64,000 nucleotides of DNA, from positions 13,061 through 77,060 of the forward strand of contig CAZVPF010000015.1 in the NCBI GenBank assembly GCA_964628195.1, in the 5' to 3' direction. Numbering within the stretch: the stretch's first letter is position 1; every line of letters starts with the position of its first letter. The translations under genes were made by a program, and so were the position numbers. This document shows, in pieces, positions 43,230 through 51,580 of the stretch. The DNA is from CAZVPF01 sp964628195. Its GTDB lineage: Bacteria > Planctomycetota > Phycisphaerae > Sedimentisphaerales > Anaerohalosphaeraceae. The notes below the pieces were generated by a model. It was not told the origin of the DNA and ran no database searches. It worked only from the letters and a program-made list of their open reading frames with translations.

Positions 43230-44300
43230 TTAGTTCTGCTCGAATTCAAAAACCGTTACGACCGGCAGGTGGTCGCTGGCGACTTCGGCTATGGGATCCT
43301 CTATGAGGTAAGTGTCTTTCGCGTCCTCTGCAAGCTCGGCGGTTACAAAAATATGGTCAATACTCGAGCGGTAACGCGCAGGCTTGATCTTGCAGTGATA
43401 GCTCGCAAGCTCCGGGTCGGCATCGTAAACGGGCTTTGTCAGGCAAATGAGGTTTTTACCGTTTTCAGGCTCTATCATCTGCGCGACCGCGTCGGCACCG
43501 ACTTTTCTTTCGTAATTATCCATACCGAAATCGTCGTTGAAATCGCCGAGAACCGCTACATCCTCAACGCCTGTCTGTGCAGCAAGCTCAAAGCATATCC
43601 GCCTTGTGGCCTCTATTTCGCGTATCCGCCACGCCGTGACCGCCCTGCTGTTTCCGTACTTGCTTTTTACATGTGTGCAGCCTACCCATATTTCATTGCC
43701 GCCCGGCGTGCGAAACCTGACAAAAGCAGGGCCCCTTGCGAAAAGCAGGTTTTCTTTATCAAGACCCTCGCCATTCTTGACCCGCATCACCGATTCATCT
43801 CTTAAAGAGTCAGGAGTTTTATAATATTCCCTGACTTCGAGCGCCTCAAAGCCCGGCTTTGCGATCATTCCAAGCCACTGGCCCGGAAGATTGCCCCTGA
43901 AGACCTTTACAAAAGCGTACCTGCCGTCAAGCCAGCGCTCGTTGAAATACCGCAGCATTTCCTCGCTGCAGCATTCCTGGATCGCGATAATATCAGCGTC
44001 GAACCTGTCGAGACCTATCGTACGCGCGACCTCGTAAATGTCTTCCTCATCGCGGAAAAGCTCGGTCCGCTCCCTGCTCCGCTCCGGCATCATTTGCTGG
44101 TCGAACATTTTGTTAAAGTGCTCTATGTTGTACGTTGCCACCTTTACCCGCTCGGCGGAAGCAGCTTTGACGCCCTGAGATTCGGGGTTGGGTGTTGTTT
44201 TTAGCTCGGCAGTGACACAGCCGCAAAATATAGCCAATACCAATACAGATAAGCCCGCTTTGAGCGAGGGCTTTATTTTATTGCCCGCTGCGAAAACCAT
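43230..44300 (-). CDS. EEP-family (endonuclease/exonuclease/phosphatase) lipoprotein
   Basis: 356-residue surface or periplasmic lipoprotein (lipobox AIFCGC, Cys about residue 28). The EEP fold is complete: KVATYNIEHFN, IIAIQECCSEE (catalytic Glu), VWVGCTHVKSKYGNS-like segment, DVAVLGDFNDDFGMDN, and SSIDHIFV plus SDHLPVVTVFEF at the end. It could hydrolyse nucleic acids, phosphodiesters or phospholipid head groups. It is first in the ABC importer operon, behind a strong promoter, with AAGGAGAG before the ATG. The arrangement suggests that it generates the ligand the transporter imports. Confidence 0.88.
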   Translation of the reverse strand: MVFAAGNKIKPSLKAGLSVLVLAIFCGCVTAELKTTPNPESQGVKAASAERVKVATYNIEHFNKMFDQQMMPERSRERTELFRDEEDIYEVARTIGLDRFDADIIAIQECCSEEMLRYFNERWLDGRYAFVKVFRGNLPGQWLGMIAKPGFEALEVREYYKTPDSLRDESVMRVKNGEGLDKENLLFARGPAFVRFRTPGGNEIWVGCTHVKSKYGNSRAVTAWRIREIEATRRICFELAAQTGVEDVAVLGDFNDDFGMDNYERKVGADAVAQMIEPENGKNLICLTKPVYDADPELASYHCKIKPARYRSSIDHIFVTAELAEDAKDTYLIEDPIAEVASDHLPVVTVFEFEQN

Positions 44301-44338
44301 TTATACACTCTCCTTACCAGAGTTTTCATTCAAGCCGT

Positions 44339-44367
44339 ATAATATGCCCGCAAAGGCGGTTTGTCAA
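44339..44367 (-). promoter_or_regulatory. Promoter of the EEP-ABC importer operon
   Basis: Minus-strand TTGACA (44367-44362), 17 bases, TATTAT (44344-44339). Start near 44332, about 32 bases before the ATG. Confidence 0.65.
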
Positions 44368-44422
44368 GTTTCAGGACATGAAAAGAAAAATGTATATTGG
44401 ACCGTCTATCAATTTATTTCGG

Positions 44423-44938
44423 CTATGGGATAACCAGCACCATTTCAGGGTAGATTGTGCCGTTTTTTATCTTGTCCCTGTTGGCCTGGAGTATTTGTTC
44501 CCACTTTTTGGGGTCGCCGTAATACTTTTGGGCGATCTTCGACAAGGTATCGCCGGGGCGAACCTTATAATACTGCACCTCCCGGCGCCGCTGGGGGCTG
44601 GTTTGCCCGGTTGGCTGCTGGCTGCTTTGACTTTCATTGTCAACGGCGGTCGGCGGGTTGATGTCCGCGTCGGTTATAACTTTCTTTAGAGGCGGCTGTT
44701 TGTGGATCGCAGGTTCATTAGTCTGGGCTGGACCGGGCGGCTGAACGGTTCTTTCCGGCTGGGTTTGCTGCTTAACATCGGCGGGCAGAAAAAGCTGCCT
44801 GTCATCCTCGACCCGGCCGGCTGGGGCCGAGACCAGGTCCTGTTCCAGGTTGTTGGACGGACGGATACATATAAAAAGGGCGGTGCCAATGCCAAGCGCC
44901 GCCCCTACTATCATTCCTGTTTTTAGGTCCTTACGCAT
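44423..44938 (-). CDS. LysM-domain protein with N-terminal membrane anchor
   Basis: 171-residue protein: an N-terminal hydrophobic anchor (GMIVGAALGIGTALFICI), a disordered Pro/Gln-rich linker, and one C-terminal LysM motif (YYKVRPGDTLSKIAQKYYGD, then PKKWEQILQANRDKIKNG) that binds peptidoglycan. The ATG at 44938 lies just behind GAGG; a GTG at 44947 would overlap the secDF stop. Translation is probably coupled to secDF. Likely a small cell-wall-associated factor at the end of the secretion operon. Confidence 0.82.
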   Translation of the reverse strand: MRKDLKTGMIVGAALGIGTALFICIRPSNNLEQDLVSAPAGRVEDDRQLFLPADVKQQTQPERTVQPPGPAQTNEPAIHKQPPLKKVITDADINPPTAVDNESQSSQQPTGQTSPQRRREVQYYKVRPGDTLSKIAQKYYGDPKKWEQILQANRDKIKNGTIYPEMVLVIP

Positions 44939-44943
44939 AAACC

Positions 44944-47900
44944 TCACTTTTTCTGGGTAGATTTGTCCCTGCTGCCAAGCAGCAGTATCGGCGAAGCTAT
45001 AGCTATCGACGAATAAGTACCTATTAATATACCGACAAGCATCGCGAAAGTAAAGCCCCGCAGTCCCGAACCGCCCCAGATGTACATAACAAGCACAACG
45101 AGGAACGTTGTGAAGGAGGTCAGCAGCGTCCTTGAAAGGGTCTGGTTGATACTTTCGGTGATTATTCCGGCATTTACGGTTTTCAGCTTTCCGCGGTTCT
45201 CACGTATGCGGTCGAATACAACGATCGTGTCGTTAAGCGAGTAACCGATAATCGTCAGGAACGCGGCGATCATCTCAAGGTTTATCTTGAAGTCGCCAAT
45301 CCCAAGCGCCCTTCCTATCGGAGTGCCCGCGATATAGGTGCAGGCCGCCACGGTGCCCAGCGTAATGCAAACGTCGTGAACCAATGCCGCGATGGCCGCA
45401 AAACCGTATCTCGCGTTGCCGAACCGTATCCATACATAACCCACAATTGCGATGAGCGAAAGCACGATAGCAACCAGTGCCCTGTTCTGCGACTGCTCGC
45501 CGATAGACGGGTCGATCTGTGTGACCCGCGCAAGGGTGCTTTCGTATGAAGTAGCGCGGATAACCTTGTCTTTCTCCATCTCGACAAAACGCTCGGTCTC
45601 CTCGGGGGAAAGATCCCGGTAACCGGCCTCGGGGTGTACCGTTACATAAACAAACTCCTGCACCTGCTGATCGTCGCCAAGCGGAGCAAACTCGGAATCA
45701 GTGAGCAGGTACTTGTACCAGTTAAAGTCCTGCGCATCGGGCTTGAAACGCAGGTCCCGGAACCTCTGTTTGAGCTGCGCACCGCTTACAGGACGGTCGA
45801 GCTGTGTGCGTATTCTGATACCGCCTATGTAATCGGCAAGATCGACATCGGCGCCGGTGATATTCTCTGTCGAAACGATAACCGGCCGGAGGTTTTCACG
45901 AACGGACAAGAGTCCCTCGAAGGTGTCCCGGACGGCCTTGTTGACAACTTCGTCGACCACCGGGGCGCTCACCTGGGCGTCGGCAAAAGCGGTATTAAGC
46001 ACCTGGGCCACAACACCCTTGTTAACCAGGCTCGTTGAAACTGCATACGCACTGCCGTCCTCGCTTCCAACCTCAAGGTTGGGCATGGAGACACCAAGAC
46101 TGCTCCTTGCCTTGCGTATTTCCTGGGTGACCTGTTCGGGTGTTTTGGGCTCAGCGAACTTGACAATGGAAGTCGTCTTGTTGGTAGCCGTAGTTGTTAT
46201 CTCGTACTGCAGCCCCGACTCGCCTATGCTGTAGACCTTGGCTGCCATAAGGGCCGGGCTGCCCAGGAGCTGGCCCTTTTCCCGTATCGCATCTTCGACA
46301 TCGCTTCGGGAATAATTGGTTCCCTCGCGGAATGTTATCTGCACACTCGTTCCGCCTGTGAACTCAATGTCATACTTGGAGTTCTTTTCTTCGTCGCGTG
46401 TGAAGAATATCGTAAGGCCCCCTACCACCAGAAACGTCGAGACCACGAAGAAGACTTTCCTTATGCCCATCCAGTTGAAGTTGGGCTTTTTGATCAGCCG
46501 CAGCATAACCAGGTGGTCCCGGATTATCCGCTGATCCGTCAGCAAGTCGAACACAACCCTTGTTACAAACAGCGCGGTGAACATACTCGAAACAATACCG
46601 ATCATCAGCACTATTGCAAAGCCCTTTATCTCCTCCGATGCAGCCATGTAAAGGATGACGGCGGTTATAAAGGTGGTTACGTTGGCGTCAAAGATCGTCC
46701 TGAACGCCCGCTGATAACCGTTTGATATCGCGGTTTTGAGGGTCGCACCGGCAAGCTGCTCTTCTCGAATACGCTCGAATATAAGCACGTTTGCGTCAAC
46801 ACTCATGCCGATGGTCAATATGATACCCGCGATGCCGGGCAGTGTGAACGTCGCCTGGAAGATCACCATAACCGCAAGCACGAACACGATATTCATAAGC
46901 AGCGCGATATCAGCAACGAAACCCGGCAGCAGGTAGTAAAGAACCATGAACACCGCCACGATGCCAAGCCCGATCAAACCTGCCTTTATGCCCTGGTCCC
47001 TGTTGTCGACGCCTATGGCCGGTCCTATCGTTTTCTCGGAAATCGGAACATCCGAAAGCCTTGCCGGGAAAGAACCTGCGTTTAGCTTGTTAACGAGATT
47101 ATCAACCTCGGTCTGTGTGAAATCGCCCTCGATAATACCCGACCCGCTGATCGCGGAGTTTATCCGCGGGGCCGATATCGCCATATCGTCAAGCACTATG
47201 GCAAGGTTTCGACCGATATTCTTGCGTGTAACATTATAAAACAGCTTGCTGCCCATCGTATCAAGCGTGAAACTGACGGCAGGTGCACCCATCTGGTCAT
47301 AGCTGGGCCTGGCTTTTTTCAGCTGCCACTTCTGGTCGCCGCGCTGCAGGATGCTTTCGTCGGGCTGATTGCTGGCAAGCACATAATATTTATCACCGAA
47401 CATGCCTATAACCGAGTTCGGAAGTTTCCAGTTGTTGAAATCCTCTATCTCCAGCCACACATGCTTGGTGTCCGAGGACTGCCTCGGGCCGACCTGCTGC
47501 AGGGCCTCCTTATACATTTCCATCTCGCTTACGTTTGTGACACCGTCGTTGTATGTAGGCAGTATACGGAACTCGAGCACACCGCTTCCCTTGAGCATCC
47601 TCTTTAGATCCTCGGGGTCGTCGAGCCTTCCGCCCACCTCGCTGTAAGCAGCGTAAGCATCTACAACTTTCTGTAACTGTTCGGCCCTTGCCGGGTAGTT
47701 TGCCAGCAGGTTTGCGATAGCGTCGTCCCGCATGGCTGCGCCTTCGGGCATCTCTAGCACATCCATAAGCTGATCGACACTGATATTGAACTCTGAAAGC
47801 CTCGCCAAAGCCTCCTTGTACCTTGCGTTCTCACCTTCTTCAGGGTCAACAAGCCCGTTTACCACGTCGGCCCAGTTCTTGTATGTAACCGCAAAGTCAT

Positions 47901-48627
47901 TAACCGTACTTGCAAGTTTTCCCTCTCCGAACTGCTCTATCGCGTCAGCTTTTTCCTTGCGATTCTTCAACTGCTCGAAGTATTCATCAATCTTCTTCTC
48001 CCTTTCGGCCTGGTCAAGGTTGGCCCAGTCGTAGACTTTGGTCTTAATCGTCTCGACATCGAAACCGGCATCGTCCAGTGTTTTTTCGATGCTTTCAAGC
48101 TGCGCAGCCAGTTTGTCGCGTTTCTGCTGCGCCGCGAGCCTTGCGTCGTAAGCACTCGCAAGCTGGTCAAGTATCTCTATACGCTTTTCGCTGCCCTGCG
48201 CGAACTGCTCAAAAAGCTTCTGCCTTTCCGCCGCCGGCTCTGAAAGCGCGCGTTTTATCTTCAGAAGATTAAGATTTGTACGCTCCAACTGCTGAAGCGC
48301 CGTCTCGAACTGCTGACGCTTCTCTTTCGTTTCGACACTTGCCACGGGCAGTTGTATCTCGATACGCGTATCGCCCTGCGGCCGCATCACGATATTAGCG
48401 ACATTTGTCGGGTCCACACGTCTTCGCAGGATAGGGATCATCCTCTCTGCAAGGGAGCTTCTTTCCTTAGGCTCCAGGCCGGTGGTGTCTATCTCGTAGA
48501 CCATGCTCGTACCCCCCGCGAGGTCCAGGCCGGGCTTGAGCTTATCGGCAGGCGGGTAAACGACCAGCCCCGCGAAAACGATCAATACCAATATCACGAC
48601 GATTTTTAACAGCAAGTTCTTGTCCAT
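44944..48627 (-). CDS. secDF: Fused protein translocase SecDF with long coiled-coil insertion
   Basis: 1227-residue proton-driven Sec accessory protein. SecD half: KLKPGLDLAGGTSMVYEID at the start, then GIAGIILTIGMSVDANVLIF with the conserved Asp of helix 4. SecF half: DIEFTGGTSVQITF and GYSLNDTIVVFDRIRENRG. Twelve helices in all. Unlike typical SecDF (about 750-850 residues), a charged, predicted coiled-coil segment of roughly 230 residues (about 100-335) is inserted in the first periplasmic domain, with heptad-like KEKRQQFETALQQLER and EILDQLASAYDARLAAQ. It follows yajC by 50 bases and is within the spoIID-tgt-yajC operon. Confidence 0.95.
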   Translation of the reverse strand: MDKNLLLKIVVILVLIVFAGLVVYPPADKLKPGLDLAGGTSMVYEIDTTGLEPKERSSLAERMIPILRRRVDPTNVANIVMRPQGDTRIEIQLPVASVETKEKRQQFETALQQLERTNLNLLKIKRALSEPAAERQKLFEQFAQGSEKRIEILDQLASAYDARLAAQQKRDKLAAQLESIEKTLDDAGFDVETIKTKVYDWANLDQAEREKKIDEYFEQLKNRKEKADAIEQFGEGKLASTVNDFAVTYKNWADVVNGLVDPEEGENARYKEALARLSEFNISVDQLMDVLEMPEGAAMRDDAIANLLANYPARAEQLQKVVDAYAAYSEVGGRLDDPEDLKRMLKGSGVLEFRILPTYNDGVTNVSEMEMYKEALQQVGPRQSSDTKHVWLEIEDFNNWKLPNSVIGMFGDKYYVLASNQPDESILQRGDQKWQLKKARPSYDQMGAPAVSFTLDTMGSKLFYNVTRKNIGRNLAIVLDDMAISAPRINSAISGSGIIEGDFTQTEVDNLVNKLNAGSFPARLSDVPISEKTIGPAIGVDNRDQGIKAGLIGLGIVAVFMVLYYLLPGFVADIALLMNIVFVLAVMVIFQATFTLPGIAGIILTIGMSVDANVLIFERIREEQLAGATLKTAISNGYQRAFRTIFDANVTTFITAVILYMAASEEIKGFAIVLMIGIVSSMFTALFVTRVVFDLLTDQRIIRDHLVMLRLIKKPNFNWMGIRKVFFVVSTFLVVGGLTIFFTRDEEKNSKYDIEFTGGTSVQITFREGTNYSRSDVEDAIREKGQLLGSPALMAAKVYSIGESGLQYEITTTATNKTTSIVKFAEPKTPEQVTQEIRKARSSLGVSMPNLEVGSEDGSAYAVSTSLVNKGVVAQVLNTAFADAQVSAPVVDEVVNKAVRDTFEGLLSVRENLRPVIVSTENITGADVDLADYIGGIRIRTQLDRPVSGAQLKQRFRDLRFKPDAQDFNWYKYLLTDSEFAPLGDDQQVQEFVYVTVHPEAGYRDLSPEETERFVEMEKDKVIRATSYESTLARVTQIDPSIGEQSQNRALVAIVLSLIAIVGYVWIRFGNARYGFAAIAALVHDVCITLGTVAACTYIAGTPIGRALGIGDFKINLEMIAAFLTIIGYSLNDTIVVFDRIRENRGKLKTVNAGIITESINQTLSRTLLTSFTTFLVVLVMYIWGGSGLRGFTFAMLVGILIGTYSSIAIASPILLLGSRDKSTQKK

Positions 48628-48677
48628 CTTATCTTCCCAGAATTAAAACTAAATCTCCGCTACTCAAATAAAAACGT

Positions 48678-49118
48678 TTAACTTTGCTTTTCCTCATCGG
48701 CCAGTGTTTGACTTATTGCACCGGGCACGACCTTCATCTTCGTATTGTTTGCCTCGTCGACCTTCAAAACGATAACATCGTCACGCACGTCTATTATTGT
48801 GCCGATTATACCGCCAATCGTGCGAACCTTGTCATTCTTTTTAAGCGACTTTATCATTTTATCATGCTGCTGCTGCTTTTTCTTCGGGCCGCGGAACATC
48901 ATGAAGATAAGAAAAACCGCCACCGCGAGCATTCCGTAAGTCAGAAGCTGGTTGGCCATCGGGGGTTCCTGCTGGTCGCCAGGCGGGTTGGCGCCGTCGG
49001 CCTGTGTTCCAGTCTCGGTGCCTTCTGCTGCATCGGTTCCCTGCGGAAGCTGCGCAGGAGCAGATTGCGAGCTGTCAAGCTCTTCGCCGGCTGCTGCAAT
49101 TATAGTATAGTTATACAT
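48678..49118 (-). CDS. yajC: Preprotein translocase subunit YajC
   Basis: 146-residue single-pass partner of SecDF. LLTYGMLAVAVFLIFMMFRG is the membrane helix, followed by the conserved cytosolic tail GPKKKQQQHDKMIKSLKKND and KVRTIGGIIGTIIDV. The N-terminal ~55 residues are an extra low-complexity Ser/Gln/Pro/Gly stretch not found in E. coli YajC (110 residues). The ATG at 49118 is used because AAGGGA lies 6 bases upstream; an ATG five codons earlier has no ribosome-binding site. Located between tgt and secDF, the classical gene order. Confidence 0.92.
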   Translation of the reverse strand: MYNYTIIAAAGEELDSSQSAPAQLPQGTDAAEGTETGTQADGANPPGDQQEPPMANQLLTYGMLAVAVFLIFMMFRGPKKKQQQHDKMIKSLKKNDKVRTIGGIIGTIIDVRDDVIVLKVDEANNTKMKVVPGAISQTLADEEKQS

Positions 49119-49139
49119 TTCAAATCCCTTCATTAAATC

Positions 49140-50288
49140 TCAACCGTTATTATCATTATTAGTTTGTTTTGTGTTCCGTGTTTTGTATTCCGTTTCCTTC
49201 GCCCAGCGGGCAAAGCTGCCGTCTTTTATTCGCCTTCTTATCTCGTCCATCAGCCTTTGGTAAAAGGTAATGTTATGTATTGTCACAAGGATCGGCCCCA
49301 TCATTTCTCCGACGTTGAAAAAATGCCTTATCGCCGCTCTCGAAAAGGTCCTGCAGGCATAACAGCCGCAGCCCGGCTCGATCGGGCGTGTGTCTTCGGA
49401 CCAGCAGTTGTTCCGCATGCGCATCGCGCCGTCGGCGGTAAAGGCATAAGCGTTTCGTCCGTTACGGCTGGGCAGCACGCAGTCGAACATATCCACACCT
49501 GCCCGGACCGCGGCGATAATGTCCCTGGGCATTCCAACGCCCATCAGGTATCGCGGGCTGTCGAACGGCAGCTTTTCCGTGGTCGCCCGGGTGGTCTCGA
49601 TCATTTCATCGTGCGTCTCACCGACACTGAGCCCCCCTATCGCGTAACCGGGAAACCCGATCTCCACAAGATTGCGTGCACACTCGGCACGCAGGTCCTT
49701 ATCGACCCCGCCCTGGACAATGCCGAACAGGAGCTGATCGTCCCTTGCGTGAAATTCTTTGCACTGCCTGGCCCAGCGGATTGTCCTCGAGACCGCCTGC
49801 TCGACCTTCTGCCTGCTGCATGGCAGCGGCGGGCACTGGTCGAAGCACATTACGATATCTGCACCCAGCTTGTTTTGCGTTTCCATAACGCTTTTCGGGT
49901 CGAGTCGGATTTTGGCCCCGTCGATGTGGCTTGCGAACTCTACACCGTCGTCACCGATCATGTTAAGCTCGCTCAGTGAAAAAACCTGGTAGCCTCCGCT
50001 ATCTGTAAGGATCGGCCCGTCCCATGCCATCATTTTATGCAGGCCGCCAATGGAGCGAACAATATCCGCACCGGGCCGGAGCATTAAATGGTACGTGTTG
50101 GCAAGGACTATCTTCGAGCCGGTCTCGGCGATATGATGCGGGGTAATGCCCTTTACCGTCGCCCGGGTTCCGACAGGCATGAAAACCGGGGTTTCGACAG
50201 TGCCGGCGGCTGTGTTCAGCAGCCCGCATCTTGCCGAGGTCCCATCAGCTCTGGCCGTTACCTCGAATATTGTCTCAACAGCGTTCAA
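49140..50288 (-). CDS. tgt: tRNA-guanine transglycosylase (queuine/preQ1)
   Basis: 382-residue enzyme exchanging G34 for preQ1 in the anticodon of Asp, Asn, His and Tyr tRNAs. ILTDSGGYQVFSLSEL carries the general-base Asp, GVDMFDCVLPSRNGRNAYAF the nucleophilic Asp, and GCGCYACRTFSR with a downstream His the zinc site. A TTG start is used: GAGAGG lies 5 bases upstream and the codon overlaps the spoIID stop in a TTGA arrangement, implying coupled translation. The last ~20 residues are Asn/Thr-rich and variable. The tgt-yajC-secDF order is widely conserved. Confidence 0.95.
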   Translation of the reverse strand: MNAVETIFEVTARADGTSARCGLLNTAAGTVETPVFMPVGTRATVKGITPHHIAETGSKIVLANTYHLMLRPGADIVRSIGGLHKMMAWDGPILTDSGGYQVFSLSELNMIGDDGVEFASHIDGAKIRLDPKSVMETQNKLGADIVMCFDQCPPLPCSRQKVEQAVSRTIRWARQCKEFHARDDQLLFGIVQGGVDKDLRAECARNLVEIGFPGYAIGGLSVGETHDEMIETTRATTEKLPFDSPRYLMGVGMPRDIIAAVRAGVDMFDCVLPSRNGRNAYAFTADGAMRMRNNCWSEDTRPIEPGCGCYACRTFSRAAIRHFFNVGEMMGPILVTIHNITFYQRLMDEIRRRIKDGSFARWAKETEYKTRNTKQTNNDNNG

Positions 50289-51571
50289 TACAGCCTCTCA
50301 ATTCTTGAACCGGGGTAATAATGCTCAAGTATTTGGTCAGCGGCAGCTCCCTGCCTTGCAAGTCCAAGCGCACCGTACTGACTCATGCCCACACCGTGGC
50401 CGAAACCGTAACCGTTATAGAACCTGAACATATCGCCCACAAGCTTTACCTCACATGCCGCGCTTTTGATCTTTCTGCCGGTCGGGTCCACGGCGAGCCG
50501 CAGGTCCTCCCCACGCAAAAAACCCTCCTTGCCGTTCTCGCCGATAATCCTGACCATTGTCATCCGGGAAAAACCGTCATACTCGCTTTTATCCCTGACC
50601 TGGATATCCTTTACGGATTCGAGTTTTTTAAGCGATGGGTACCTCTCGAAAAGTCGGCGGGTTACATAGCTGCGTGAAAATTCCACCGGCTTCCAGTTGA
50701 ACAGCGAACTTTTGGTTACCTTTTCGCAGTACGGACTGTCAACGCCTTTAAGCGTCGGGTAGGAATCACCGCCGAACACTTTCTTGCTGTCCTCGGTATG
50801 ACCGCCGGATGAAGAATGAAAGTAAGTCGGGAATATCTCCCACCGGTCGCCGTCATAATACTGAAGGACCTGTCCGGAAGTGGATTCAACCGCATCCCAG
50901 ACCCGCGGGTTTTCGGCCTCAACGCCGTTATAAACCTGGTTTGCCTGGGTGCGCTTTACGTCGTACGTTCTGCCGGCGCCGAACCGTCGCCTTATGAAAA
51001 GTCCGTAAGTCCGCGAGGCCACAGCCTGGGCCTTCAGGGCCTCTTTTTCCCAGTAGCTGGGCATCTCGGCACCGATAACGCCTGTAAGATACCACTCCAT
51101 CGGGACATGGTTGACAACTTCAAACCCGTCATCTTCGCCGGCAGCCGATATTTTGAAACTTCCCCTGAAATACCTGCCGTCAAAAGCGACCGGCACGTCT
51201 TCAACGGGGATTATCTCTACAGTTTCGGCGAAAAGTTTGGAGCCTGCAAGTACCTTGCCGTCAAGAAAACGAACCTTTATCTCCTTTCGGCTGGGCATCA
51301 GAGCTTCGTAACCCGTCACAGGGTCGCGAAGCTTAATCTCCGAACCGCTGGTTAGCGTGCACTCTCTTATGTTGTCAAAGAGCAATACCCTTATATCCGG
51401 ACCAGCCGGTGACGCAACCTCGGGCTTTTTGTCGGTGACCCTTTGCCTCTGACAACTGACAAGAAGAGATATAATAAATAATGTCAAAAACCAAGCCGTT
51501 ACAGCAATGGTTTTGACACTGATTCTCCGAGCCACTTTAATTCCCGTTCTCCAGTCAAATACAGGCTGCAT
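50285..51571 (-). CDS. SpoIID/LytB-domain lipoprotein
   Basis: 428-residue exported protein of the SpoIID family, which includes a lytic transglycosylase acting on denuded peptidoglycan. Hydrophobic residues 22-38 end in LLVSCQ, a lipobox. The core has AEMPSYWEKEALKAQAVASR with the catalytic Glu, then QVYNGVEAENPRVWDAVEST, TYFHSSSGGHTEDS and GFGHGVGMSQYGALGLA. This is not a sporulation gene here, since planctomycetes do not form endospores; cell-wall turnover is likelier. It overlaps tgt by 4 bases and follows the TPR-alphaCTD gene by 9 bases. The first ATG is retained although AAGG touches it, a weak signal. Confidence 0.88.
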   Translation of the reverse strand: MQPVFDWRTGIKVARRISVKTIAVTAWFLTLFIISLLVSCQRQRVTDKKPEVASPAGPDIRVLLFDNIRECTLTSGSEIKLRDPVTGYEALMPSRKEIKVRFLDGKVLAGSKLFAETVEIIPVEDVPVAFDGRYFRGSFKISAAGEDDGFEVVNHVPMEWYLTGVIGAEMPSYWEKEALKAQAVASRTYGLFIRRRFGAGRTYDVKRTQANQVYNGVEAENPRVWDAVESTSGQVLQYYDGDRWEIFPTYFHSSSGGHTEDSKKVFGGDSYPTLKGVDSPYCEKVTKSSLFNWKPVEFSRSYVTRRLFERYPSLKKLESVKDIQVRDKSEYDGFSRMTMVRIIGENGKEGFLRGEDLRLAVDPTGRKIKSAACEVKLVGDMFRFYNGYGFGHGVGMSQYGALGLARQGAAADQILEHYYPGSRIERLY

Positions 51572-51580
51572 CCTTATAAC

